The notes beneath the pieces were generated by a model. That model did not search any database. It was not told the DNA's origin and worked only from the letters and a program-made list of their open reading frames with translations. Shown here in pieces: positions 1-7,239 of a DNA stretch of 11,830 nucleotides. Position 1 is the first letter of the stretch; each line of letters opens with the position of its first letter. The stretch comes from REEB470 sp032117095. Lineage in GTDB: Bacteria; Bacillota; Bacilli; Paenibacillales; YIM-B00363. A program made the translations under genes and the position numbers. The stretch is taken from the NCBI GenBank assembly GCA_032117095.1, contig JAULZZ010000023.1, positions 1 through 11,830 of the forward strand, written 5' to 3'.

Positions 1-216
1 TTTTTCTGCGTTCGAAACAATCTGAAAATAGATGTAATACGCTGTCGATATATTTGAGCATCGTGTTTTTTTCAATCTCGGCACATCATACGGTCGATTT
101 CCTTTCCCAAACCGTATGCGGAGATTGCTCCTCCTGTTTCATGTTTATGGAGGAAATGATACCATACTCTCAAATATTCTGCAGCTCAAGCAACAGAGAA
201 CTTGTCACTGTCCAGT
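1..216. other. Gene-free left edge of the window
   Basis: I see no convincing gene here. The only structure is an 8-bp inverted repeat, CATACGGT at 87-94 and ACCGTATG at 111-118, separated by 16 nt. No T-run follows it on either strand, so it does not look like a terminator; an operator-like palindrome or chance are both possible. Short T-runs at 1-5 and 64-72 have no good stem in front of them. A GGAGG at 149-153 lies only two bases before an ATG at 156, too close to support the 22-codon frame that follows. Confidence 0.5.
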
Positions 217-225
217 TGTTATAGT
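217..225 (+). promoter_or_regulatory. Candidate extended -10 promoter element for the SUMF1-fold gene
   Basis: TGT followed by TATAGT at 220-225 matches an extended -10 (TGn-TATAAT) with one mismatch in the hexamer. The TTGTCA at 202-207 is only 12 bases upstream, too close to act as its -35. Transcription would start near 232, giving a leader of roughly 60 nt before the ATG at 296. This is a weak call based only on motif and position. Confidence 0.3.
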
Positions 226-295
226 TTTAATTATCAAATCGGTGAGTGTATTGGTTTGTGTAGTCACATCATAACGACGAGGAGCGTGGGCGAGG

Positions 296-1261
296 ATGAA
301 GACAGGAAGCACGAGAAAAATAGTGGTGTCTGCGGGACTGCTTGTCATGATAGTCGGAGTTGCGATGACCGTTTGGATGACGAGCGGACATGTGCCAGAG
401 GGTAGAGTGCAAAGCGGGATCGATCGCCAGCTGGTGTACGTGCCAGCAGGAAACATTTTGCAGGTGCCGTTGGGGGAGAACAATTCACAAACGAACGTAA
501 ATATGCCAAACTTTTGGATCGGGAAAACAGAAGTGACGGGTGCATTGTGGCAAGAAGTGTACGACTGGGCGGTGACGAAAGGGTATACGTTTGCGAATAG
601 AGGGAGTAACCGCGGTACGCCGTTGCCCGTCACAGACGTAAGCTGGTACGATGCGGTCGTCTGGACGAATGCGTATTCGGAGAAAGACGGACTCGTGCCG
701 GTGTATCGGGATACGAACGGAAACGTGTTGAAGGATGCACGTGCGCAGAAAGTACTCGACAAAGCGGTGCGAAGCAACAACAACGGGTATCAATTGCCCA
801 CAACGTTGCAGTCCGAAATGGCAGCGAGATGGCTGGGGACGACAGCGCCGACGACAGGTTCGTTGGCAAAAGAACGCATCGCCACGACAGGGAAAGATGG
901 GAAAACGTATTATTGGACGCCTGGAAACTATGCAAGCGGGGCGACAGAAAATGTGAACGATGCCGCGGAAACTGAGGCGGTGGCGTGGGTTTGGCCAAAG
1001 TGGATTTGGTCGGGCAACGGTGGCGCAAAAGCGGTCGGGGGCAAGAAAGCAAACGCCTTAGGGATGTTTGATGCGAGTGGGAACGTGTGGGAGTGGCAGT
1101 TTACGTGGATAGAAGAGGGGAATGCGCGTGGGATCCGAGGCGGGAACTGGAACGTTGTCAACAACAGCGTGACCGTGGGCTACGTCAGTAGCCTCAGCAC
1201 TTTTGCACCAGATGTCGTCGGCGAGTTTGTCGGCTTTCGCTTGGCGAGGACGGCGCTGTGA
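296..1261 (+). CDS. Membrane-anchored SUMF1/FGE-sulfatase-fold protein, no cysteine
   Basis: A 321-residue protein. Residues 9-29 form one hydrophobic segment after a basic N-terminus (MKTGSTRKIV), with no visible lipobox, so it is probably a signal anchor with the rest outside the cell. From about residue 46 it carries the formylglycine-generating-enzyme-like fold: LVYVPAG (46-52), FWIGKTEVT (73-81), PVTDVSWYDAV (111-121), YQLPT (165-169), a GMFDASGNVWEW block (256-267), GIRGGNW (279-285) and GFRLAR (313-318). True sulfatase-activating enzymes use cysteines; this protein has none at all, so that activity is not expected. Family members without those residues serve as binding or other oxidase/adaptor domains, and the role here is unknown. 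The ATG has GAGGAG at 279-284, 11 bases upstream, plus GAGG directly before it. No partner gene is adjacent. Fold: confident; function: unassigned. Confidence 0.85.
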   Translation: MKTGSTRKIVVSAGLLVMIVGVAMTVWMTSGHVPEGRVQSGIDRQLVYVPAGNILQVPLGENNSQTNVNMPNFWIGKTEVTGALWQEVYDWAVTKGYTFANRGSNRGTPLPVTDVSWYDAVVWTNAYSEKDGLVPVYRDTNGNVLKDARAQKVLDKAVRSNNNGYQLPTTLQSEMAARWLGTTAPTTGSLAKERIATTGKDGKTYYWTPGNYASGATENVNDAAETEAVAWVWPKWIWSGNGGAKAVGGKKANALGMFDASGNVWEWQFTWIEEGNARGIRGGNWNVVNNSVTVGYVSSLSTFAPDVVGEFVGFRLARTAL

Positions 1262-1285
1262 CCTTATAGGGCTTCCCCTTAGGGC

Positions 1286-1373
1286 TCCCTTATTGAAAGC
1301 ATACACACCAACGGTGAAAACACACGTTCTTTCCTGAAAAAGGAAGCCCCTGTGTATCGTTTTCAATAAGGGA
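1286..1373. repeat. Imperfect 22-23 bp inverted repeat (88 bp span)
   Basis: The left arm (1286-1307) begins TCCCTTATTGAAA and ends ATACACA. The right arm (1351-1373) is its inverted complement apart from a one-base length difference and a small mismatch near the middle. Between them sits a second small hairpin, TTCCT at 1331-1335 with AGGAA at 1341-1345. The arms are long enough for a stable folded RNA or DNA cruciform. No T-run follows, so it is not a standard terminator, and I see no target duplication at its ends. It may be a decayed MITE or a structured RNA. Confidence 0.6.
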
Positions 1374-1381
1374 TTCGTATG
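1359..1381 (+). repeat. Dispersed motif copy 1 (second copy at 2444-2466)
   Basis: The 23-bp pattern GTTTTCAAT, four variable bases, GATTCGTATG occurs here and again at 2444-2466, before polA. All 19 fixed positions match, in the same orientation and with the same spacing. A GTGTAT lies just upstream in both copies. Copy 1 overlaps the right arm of the 1286-1373 inverted repeat and runs past its end. Confidence 0.6.
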
Positions 1382-1387
1382 TGTAGA

Positions 1388-1486
1388 GGGCACCTCTATA
1401 AACCGACTTGTAAAAAATCCCTTTGCCGTAAACAAGCGCTTTTTTCTCCTATGTCTATGCGTACGATTCCTTTTATAGAGGTGCCC
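1388..1486. mobile_element. MITE-like element, 99 bp, with TAGA flanking duplication
   Basis: The ends are perfect inverted repeats: GGGCACCTCTATAAA at 1388-1402 and its exact complement at 1472-1486. Directly outside each end is TAGA (1384-1387 and 1487-1490), as expected of a 4-bp target duplication; an alternative reading has 16-bp ends that include the A/T pair. The 69-bp interior has no open reading frame and is AT-rich in part. The arrangement fits a miniature inverted-repeat transposable element moved by a transposase elsewhere in the genome. Family assignment is not possible from this copy alone. It separates the SUMF1-fold gene from phoU. Confidence 0.65.
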
Positions 1487-1509
1487 TAGAAACAAAACAG
1501 CACATCACC

Positions 1510-1538
1510 TCGTCAAACGCCGTCACATGCGGTATAAT
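1510..1538 (+). promoter_or_regulatory. Candidate sigmaA promoter of phoU
   Basis: A perfect TATAAT lies at 1533-1538, with TCGTCA (four of six matches to TTGACA) at 1510-1515 and a 17-bp spacer. It lies 87 bp before the phoU ATG and just downstream of the MITE-like element. No obvious repeated Pho-box pattern was seen around it. Confidence 0.6.
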
Positions 1539-1624
1539 AAGGGGAAAAATTCAATCGGATTCACATCGCACAGCGAGAGACCGCTTCACCGTATGATTTG
1601 GATTTTGAGTGGGAGGGGATAAAA

Positions 1625-2287
1625 ATGGCACTACAACGACAAACTTTTGACGCAGAACTTCAGCAGTTGCGCCAAAAACTCATTGACATGGTCGGCATGG
1701 TTGAGCAAGCAATTTCTCAAGCGATGGAGGCGCTCCGCCACAATGATCCGCAGTTGGCCGAGAAAGTCATCACAGCAGACGACCAGCTCAACGACATCGA
1801 AACACAAATCGCCGAAATGGGGAGCGCGCTGATCGCATTGCAACAACCGGTGGCTACGGATTTGCGGCGCATTCTCGCTTCATTTAAGATGGCAGGGGAT
1901 TTGGAGCGCATGGGGGATCTCGCAGTAGACATCGCCAAAATCGTAAAACGCATCCATGGTGAGCCACTCATTAAGCCCCTTGTAGATATTCCACGGATGT
2001 CCGACATCGTGTTAATGATGACGCGCGAATGTTTGCAGGCATTCGTCGAAGAAGACGTCGATCGGGCGTTTAAGATGGCAAAATTGGACGATGAAGTCGA
2101 TCATTTGCACAGTCAAATTTTACGTGAATTGTTTACATACGTCATGGAAAATCCGAAAAACGTCAACCAGTCGCTCTTGCTGTGTTTTGTGAGTCGTTAC
2201 TTAGAACGTATGGCTGACCATGTGACGAATATTGGCGAAAGCGTTGTCTACTTAGTGAAGGGCAAGCGTCCGGATCTCAACGTCTAA
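1625..2287 (+). CDS. phoU: Phosphate transport/signalling regulator PhoU
   Basis: A 220-residue cytoplasmic all-helical protein of the usual PhoU length, made of two tandem PhoU repeats. The metal/contact motifs are visible in both: DLERMGDLAVDI at 92-103 and YLERMADHVTNIGE at 192-205. In the family, PhoU links the Pst phosphate transporter to the PhoR sensor kinase and damps the Pho response when phosphate is plentiful. The ATG at 1625 is chosen because GGGAGGGG at 1611-1618 sits 6 bases ahead; a TTG at 1598 in the same frame would place the ribosome site inside the gene. No pst or phoR gene is in the window, so PhoU stands alone here with its own promoter, unlike the common pst-phoU operon. 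Confidence 0.93.
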   Translation: MALQRQTFDAELQQLRQKLIDMVGMVEQAISQAMEALRHNDPQLAEKVITADDQLNDIETQIAEMGSALIALQQPVATDLRRILASFKMAGDLERMGDLAVDIAKIVKRIHGEPLIKPLVDIPRMSDIVLMMTRECLQAFVEEDVDRAFKMAKLDDEVDHLHSQILRELFTYVMENPKNVNQSLLLCFVSRYLERMADHVTNIGESVVYLVKGKRPDLNV

Positions 2288-2334
2288 GGCAATCGTCCGG
2301 ATACGAAGCGTGACGTCAAACCATATCCCCCGCA

Positions 2335-2351
2335 GAAAGGCGTAGCCTTTT
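2335..2351 (+). terminator. Candidate weak intrinsic terminator after phoU
   Basis: AAAGGC at 2336-2341 and GCCTTT at 2345-2350 form a 6-bp stem with a 3-nt loop, ending in a run of four T that is mostly within the stem. It lies about 50 bp after the phoU stop. The U-tract is too short for a strong terminator, so some readthrough into polA is possible. Confidence 0.35.
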
Positions 2352-2443
2352 CACCACGGTGTTGCAAATCCGCTTTCCAATTCCACCGCAGTATCGCTTA
2401 AAACACCCATTGCTTTCCCACAAAAGCATTATTCGGTGTATAT

Positions 2444-2466
2444 GTTTTCAATGTGTGATTCGTATG
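2444..2466 (+). repeat. Dispersed motif copy 2, before polA
   Basis: Same GTTTTCAAT-N4-GATTCGTATG pattern as at 1359-1381, in the same orientation. It is preceded by a small hairpin, TGCTTT at 2411-2416 with AAAGCA at 2423-2428. It ends 11 bp before the polA ribosome binding site, so it lies in the polA leader or promoter region. Confidence 0.55.
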
Positions 2467-2491
2467 ACTACACGAATGAGGTGGCCAAGGC

Positions 2492-5170
2492 GTGGTGCGA
2501 TGTGTATGTATCGATGGCAACAGTTTGTTATTCCGCGCGTTTTATGGCGTCCCCCCGCTCACGAGTCGGGACGGGCAACCGACCAATGCAGTATACGGAT
2601 TTGTGAACATGCTTTTGCAAGTCATCGCCACCCAACGCCCCACGCATCTATATGTTGCCTGGGATGCTGGCAAGGAGACGTTTCGCCATGCGTTTTATGC
2701 ACAATACAAAGCGGGACGTTCTCCTACGCCCCCAGAATTAAGTGCGCAGTTCCCGATGATGAAGTCACTGCTCGAAGCGATGAATGTCGTACAGTTTGAG
2801 TGCGCAGGCTATGAAGCCGATGATATTTTGGGTACGATTGCCAAACAAGCGGTGCATGCTAAGATGTCTACGGTCATCGTAACAGGAGACAAGGACATGC
2901 TCCAACTCGTCTCCCCAAAGGTGCATGTGTTGCTCACACGCAAAGGCGTCAGTCAACTCGATACGCATACGATGGACACGATCCAACAAACGTACGCACT
3001 GGCTCCCGCACAACTCATCGATCTCAAAGGACTCATGGGCGATACGAGTGACCACATTCCCGGTGTGCCTGGCATCGGCCCCAAGACGGCGATCAAGCTC
3101 CTTGTCGAACATCACTCGCTCGAAAATGTGCTGGCGCATGCGCCGAGTATCACGGGGAAAATCGGTTCAAAACTACTCGAACATGCGGAACAAGCACGGA
3201 TGAGCAAACAACTCGCTACCATTTTTTGTGATGTTCCCTTGACGATCGACTGGCAACAGACGTATACAGGCATGGATCGCGACGCAGTTGTGCAACATTT
3301 CATTGCGTTGGGATTTCGTTCATTGCTGGACAAAGTACCTTCTCTTGAGGGTGAGGAAGAGGAAGAGCAACAACATGAGCAACAACAGACGAATCCCACG
3401 ACGGTCATCACGCGTGACGAACTTGCTGGCTGGATACAACACGTCTTGCCTAAGATGTGCGTTGTACACACCGAGGCGATCGGCGAAAATCCGCATCATG
3501 CCACGTTTTTAGGGCTCGCCTTTTGCCCCCATGTGCGTGAACAGGACAGTCAAGGCGACACGTTTTTTATTGACAAACAAACGTTGCATTGTGCAGAAGC
3601 GACGGCGATCCGCCAATGGCTTGCAGACGAAGAAGTGCCCAAAACCGTCTACGACGTGCACTATGATACCCTCGTACTGCACTGGCATGGGTTGGAAATA
3701 CGTGGCGTTGTTGCCGATGTCGTTTTGTCCACGTATGTTTTGCATCCGATCGCTTCTTCGTATGCCCTCGATGTCCTTGCTGCCCAGTATGCGGCACTTA
3801 CATTGCCAGCAGATGAACGCATATATGGCAAAGGCGCAAAAGCGCACATCCCATCACTTGCCACATACGCAAATCACAGCGGACAAAAAGCATACACCAT
3901 CGCCAAGCTTGCCCCAATTTTATGGGAATCTTTGCAGGAAAACGACTTGTTGCCTTTGTATGAAACCGTAGAGTTGCCCTTGTCTATGGTGCTCGTCCAG
4001 ATGGAAATCCACGGCATCCAAGTAGACAGCGTCGTATTGCGCCAATACGGGATGACGTTGCTCGAACAGTTACAGCAGATGACAACGAATATCCACGCCT
4101 GTGCAGGGAAAACGTTCAATATTAACTCTCCAAAGCAAATGGGCGAAATATTGTTCGAGCACTTGAAGCTTCCACCCGTGAAATCCAACACCCAAGGATA
4201 CTCCACCGATATCGATGTCCTCGAAAAATTGCGGACGCATCATCCGATCGTACCGATGCTTATCGAATATCGAGCGATAGCGAAGTTATACTCTACTTAT
4301 GCCGAGGGATTGCAAAAGGAAGTACATCCGACCACACAGCGCATTCATACGTATTTTCGCCAAACGATCGCAGCGACAGGCCGTTTAAGTAGTCAGTTTC
4401 CAAATTTACAAAACATCCCGATCCGCACCGCAGAAGGACGTGAAATTCGCAAATGTTTCGTTCCATCAAAACCAGGATGGGTGCTGATGGCCGCGGATTA
4501 TTCCCAAATCGAGCTGCGTGTGCTCGCCCACCTTTCTAAAGATGCACGGATGATTGCAGCGTTTTTGGCGGATGAAGACATTCACACCCAGACGGCGATG
4601 AGTGTGTTTGGGGTGTCCCGTGAAGCGGTCGATGAAGCGATGCGTCGACAGGCGAAAGCAGTAAATTTTGGCATTGTTTACGGGATGAGTGACTACGGTC
4701 TGTCTCAAAGTGTCAACATTACGCGAAAACAGGCGACTGCGTTCATCGAAAAATATTTTGCGGTGTATCGTGGCGTCAAACAATACATGAAAGACATCAT
4801 AGAACAAGCCCGAAAAGACGGCTATGTCACGACGATATTGCAACGTCGCCGTAGCGTACTCGATTTGCAAGCGACAAATCATCATGTGCGGGCGTTGGCC
4901 GAGCGCATTGCCATGAACACGCCCATCCAAGGCAGTGCCGCCGACATTATCAAAGTGGCGATGTTACACGTGCAGGCGCAGATGAATGAGGCGAAACTCG
5001 ACAGTGTGATGCTGTTGCAAGTGCACGATGAACTCGTCTTTGAAGTGCCATCGCACGAAGTGGATACGATGACTGCGCTCGTCACACAGGCGATGGAGCA
5101 AGTGATGCCACTCGACGTGCCTTTGCGTGTGGATGTGAAGACGGGGGTGAGTTGGGCACATACAAAATAA
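2492..5170 (+). CDS. polA: DNA polymerase I, proofreading site apparently lost
   Basis: An 892-residue family A DNA polymerase that fills gaps in excision repair and removes Okazaki primers. The 5' nuclease domain is intact: YEADDILG, GDKDMLQ and GDTSDHIPGVPGIGPKTA. A Glu/Gln-rich linker (286-299) leads to the exonuclease-like domain. There the first acidic site reads VVHTE (324-328), with His for the usual Asp, and the third Asp region reads KAYTIAKL, so 3'-5' proofreading is probably absent, as in Bacillus/Geobacillus enzymes. The polymerase domain is complete: TGRLSSQFPNLQNIP, motif A DYSQIELR (D669), motif B RRQAKAVNFGIVYG and motif C VHDE (D846, E847). The GTG start has GAGGTGG at 2478-2484, 7 bases ahead; a second in-frame GTG follows directly. 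It heads a same-strand run with mutM, coaE and a lytic transglycosylase. Confidence 0.97.
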   Translation: MVRCVCIDGNSLLFRAFYGVPPLTSRDGQPTNAVYGFVNMLLQVIATQRPTHLYVAWDAGKETFRHAFYAQYKAGRSPTPPELSAQFPMMKSLLEAMNVVQFECAGYEADDILGTIAKQAVHAKMSTVIVTGDKDMLQLVSPKVHVLLTRKGVSQLDTHTMDTIQQTYALAPAQLIDLKGLMGDTSDHIPGVPGIGPKTAIKLLVEHHSLENVLAHAPSITGKIGSKLLEHAEQARMSKQLATIFCDVPLTIDWQQTYTGMDRDAVVQHFIALGFRSLLDKVPSLEGEEEEEQQHEQQQTNPTTVITRDELAGWIQHVLPKMCVVHTEAIGENPHHATFLGLAFCPHVREQDSQGDTFFIDKQTLHCAEATAIRQWLADEEVPKTVYDVHYDTLVLHWHGLEIRGVVADVVLSTYVLHPIASSYALDVLAAQYAALTLPADERIYGKGAKAHIPSLATYANHSGQKAYTIAKLAPILWESLQENDLLPLYETVELPLSMVLVQMEIHGIQVDSVVLRQYGMTLLEQLQQMTTNIHACAGKTFNINSPKQMGEILFEHLKLPPVKSNTQGYSTDIDVLEKLRTHHPIVPMLIEYRAIAKLYSTYAEGLQKEVHPTTQRIHTYFRQTIAATGRLSSQFPNLQNIPIRTAEGREIRKCFVPSKPGWVLMAADYSQIELRVLAHLSKDARMIAAFLADEDIHTQTAMSVFGVSREAVDEAMRRQAKAVNFGIVYGMSDYGLSQSVNITRKQATAFIEKYFAVYRGVKQYMKDIIEQARKDGYVTTILQRRRSVLDLQATNHHVRALAERIAMNTPIQGSAADIIKVAMLHVQAQMNEAKLDSVMLLQVHDELVFEVPSHEVDTMTALVTQAMEQVMPLDVPLRVDVKTGVSWAHTK

Positions 5171-5197
5171 TCTTGTGAAACCGTCATGGAGGCTACG

Positions 5198-6034
5198 ATG
5201 CCAGAATTGCCCGAAGTCGAAACCGTCCGTCGATCTCTAGAAAAATTGGTCGTCCAAAAACAGATTGCCCACGTGCATGTGCATTTGGCGCGTATCGTAC
5301 GAACTCCGCCATGTCCTACCGCATTCGCGGCGTTGCTCGTGCACAAAACGATCGAAGCGATCCAACGTGTCGGCAAATTTCTCGTTTTTGTTTTCGATGC
5401 GCCATACGTGTTGTTGTCTCATTTGCGGATGGAAGGACGATACGGGTTGTATGCGCACACGACACCGTATGAGGCGCACACCCATGTGGTGTTTGACTTT
5501 ACCGATGGGACACAATTGCGTTACCGCGATGTGCGTCAGTTTGGTACGATGGATGTCATTGCGCGCGACACGATGTTCCAACGCCCGCCATTACAACACC
5601 TTGGCATGGATCCGTTGGCACAAACCTTTACGCCAGACACGTTTGAACAGGCGTGGCCACACCGTCCGATCGCCCTCAAACCGTTGTTGCTTCGGCAACA
5701 GCTCATCGCAGGCTTAGGCAATATTTATGTCGATGAAGTGTTGTATGATGCCCAGTTGCACCCCAATCGGCATGCGAATACGTTGTCCCGTGGGGAACGT
5801 CAACGACTGATGGAGGCGATCGTGCGCATTCTCAGCGACGCAGTGGCTGCAGGAGGTTCTTCTGTAAAATCATACGGATATGGACAAGGACAAACGGGGC
5901 AATACCAACACCAGTTGCACGTGTACGGACGAAAAGGCGCGACATGCAAGCGCTGTCACGATACGATCATCAAAACGGTCATTGCTGGGCGAGGCACACA
6001 TCTTTGTCCGACGTGCCAACGCATACCAACGTAA
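5198..6034 (+). CDS. mutM: Formamidopyrimidine-DNA glycosylase (Fpg/MutM)
   Basis: A 278-residue bifunctional glycosylase/AP lyase that removes 8-oxoguanine and formamidopyrimidines from DNA. Chemistry depends on the N-terminal proline after Met removal, and the protein begins MPELPEVETVRRSL. This fixes the ATG at 5198 rather than the in-frame ATG four codons earlier, and GGAGG at 5188-5192 supports it with a 5-base gap. The conserved lysine is K60 in RVGKFL, and GLGNIYVDEVLY is the helix-two-turn-helix region. The C-terminal zinc finger is complete: C250-x2-C253-x16-C270-x2-C273 with the GRGT loop. It lies 27 bp after polA and 13 bp before coaE, consistent with one transcript. PolA can fill the gap left after MutM action, so the pairing makes functional sense. 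Confidence 0.96.
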   Translation: MPELPEVETVRRSLEKLVVQKQIAHVHVHLARIVRTPPCPTAFAALLVHKTIEAIQRVGKFLVFVFDAPYVLLSHLRMEGRYGLYAHTTPYEAHTHVVFDFTDGTQLRYRDVRQFGTMDVIARDTMFQRPPLQHLGMDPLAQTFTPDTFEQAWPHRPIALKPLLLRQQLIAGLGNIYVDEVLYDAQLHPNRHANTLSRGERQRLMEAIVRILSDAVAAGGSSVKSYGYGQGQTGQYQHQLHVYGRKGATCKRCHDTIIKTVIAGRGTHLCPTCQRIPT

Positions 6035-6047
6035 AGGGGAAACACAG

Positions 6048-6638
6048 ATGATTGTCGGAATCACAGGGGGAATTGCCACAGGGAAATCGACGGTCGTTCA
6101 GCGGTTGCGTGCCCACGGGGCGTATGTGATTGATGCGGATGAAATCGCACGCGCAGTCGTGGCAGTCGGGACGCCCACGTTGGCGCGCCTCGTGGATGCA
6201 TTCGGCAAAGCGATCTTGTGTGCAGATGGCACGTTGGATCGCAGGGCATTGGGGCAACGCGTATTTGAAGATCATGCACAGCGCCAGACGCTCGAATCCA
6301 TCGTACATCCACCCATCCGCCAATGCATACTCGCTAAAATTGCAGCGGTGCGTCATTTGTCGCTCGTTGTCGTAGACATCCCTTTGCTCTTTGAGAACGG
6401 TTGGCACGCATCGGGGCTGTTCGATGTGATCGTCGTCGTTTACGTCCCCCCAGATGTCCAACACGCACGCCTACGGCAACGTGACCACATTTCCGCTGCT
6501 TACGCAACGCAAAAAATCGCGACCCAGTGGCCCATTGAGCAAAAGAAGATGAGTGCCGATGTGACCATTGACAATAGTGGGACGATCGAGCAAACATTCG
6601 CGAAAGTCGATGCCTTTGTCCAACAGGTGCAGTCATGA
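6048..6638 (+). CDS. coaE: Dephospho-CoA kinase
   Basis: A 196-residue P-loop kinase that phosphorylates the 3'-hydroxyl of dephospho-CoA with ATP, the last step of coenzyme A synthesis in the cytoplasm. The Walker A loop is GGIATGKS (7-14), followed by the IDADEIAR segment (28-35), LESIVHPPI (82-90) and DIPLLFENG (110-118). These are the family signatures and the length is normal. The ATG at 6048 starts the family-typical MIVGITGGI, with AAAGGGG at 6033-6039, 8 bases ahead. A much longer upstream extension in the same frame overlaps mutM and carries no family sequence. The stop overlaps the next start as ATGA. The polA-mutM-coaE order is common in Bacilli and supports one operon. Confidence 0.96.
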   Translation: MIVGITGGIATGKSTVVQRLRAHGAYVIDADEIARAVVAVGTPTLARLVDAFGKAILCADGTLDRRALGQRVFEDHAQRQTLESIVHPPIRQCILAKIAAVRHLSLVVVDIPLLFENGWHASGLFDVIVVVYVPPDVQHARLRQRDHISAAYATQKIATQWPIEQKKMSADVTIDNSGTIEQTFAKVDAFVQQVQS

Positions 6639-7237
6639 ATGCGCTGAAACGAGGCGCATCGTTTGCCGTATGGAGCGGTGTATTCGTGTTTCTCGTGGTC
6701 GCGTTGTATGGGCATGACCATCTCTGGGGGGAATGGGTGTACCCCGTGCGGTACAAAACGCTCATCGTGCGCTATGCTGCGCAATACGACATTGATCCGT
6801 ACATCGTGGCTGCGATTATTCGTGTCGAAAGCAATTTTCAGGCGGACAAAACGTCGTCCAAAGGCGCGATGGGACTGATGCAACTCATGCCACCGACGGC
6901 ACAGTGGATGCGTAGTCAGCAACGTATGGAGGAGAAGGAACCAAAAAATTGGTATGACGAAGCGACGAACATCCAGTATGGCACGCGGTACATACGCTTG
7001 CTGACGGATCAGTTCGTGCCCCGAGAAGTGTCCATGCTCGATCGATTGGCCATCCTTGCGGTGGCGTACAACGCAGGGCCAGGGAAAACCGCCCAATGGC
7101 TACAACAAGACGTATGGGACGGGACGATGGCAGATGTTCGCCGTATTCCGTACGGAGAGACGAGACATTATGTAGAGCGCGTACGCTACTATTACCAAAA
7201 ATATAAGAAATATGTTCCCCATTTAAGGGCACCATAA
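6635..7237 (+). CDS. Membrane-anchored lytic transglycosylase (SLT domain)
   Basis: A 200-residue protein with one N-terminal hydrophobic segment (about 10-25) and an Slt-type catalytic domain outside the membrane. It should cleave the MurNAc-GlcNAc bond of peptidoglycan, leaving 1,6-anhydro ends. The catalytic glutamate is E65 in IIRVESNF. The following family motifs are present: GAMGLMQLMP (77-86), NIQYGTRYI (112-120) and LAVAYNAGPG (141-150). The ATG overlaps the coaE stop by four bases, indicating translational coupling; the upstream CAGGTG is a weak ribosome site. The last residues are basic (YYYQKYKKY). It closes the polA cluster and meets the SASP gene head-on. The domain is certain; the exact cell-wall role is inferred. 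Confidence 0.92.
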   Translation: MNALKRGASFAVWSGVFVFLVVALYGHDHLWGEWVYPVRYKTLIVRYAAQYDIDPYIVAAIIRVESNFQADKTSSKGAMGLMQLMPPTAQWMRSQQRMEEKEPKNWYDEATNIQYGTRYIRLLTDQFVPREVSMLDRLAILAVAYNAGPGKTAQWLQQDVWDGTMADVRRIPYGETRHYVERVRYYYQKYKKYVPHLRAP

Positions 7238-7239
7238 CG

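Noticed and set aside
205..783. Long minus-strand open frame opposite the SUMF1-fold gene
   Set aside because: It lies fully antisense to a gene with clear family motifs, is compositionally odd and has no recognisable domain or ribosome site. It is a frame shadow.
1440..1446. AAGCGCTT followed by a T-run inside the MITE-like element as a terminator
   Set aside because: The palindrome has no room for a loop, and the T-run can pair with the A-run at 1412-1417 within the element.
1058..1495. Minus-strand open frame covering the repeat region and the end of the SUMF1-fold gene
   Set aside because: It runs through both inverted repeats and the antisense of a real gene, with no family sequence. 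The repeats explain the region better.
1598..1624. TTG-started extension of phoU
   Set aside because: The extra nine codons would contain the ribosome binding site of the well-placed ATG at 1625.
5880..6047. Long N-terminal extension of coaE overlapping mutM
   Set aside because: The extension has no coaE family sequence and reads across the mutM zinc finger in another frame; the ATG at 6048 gives the normal start and has a ribosome site.
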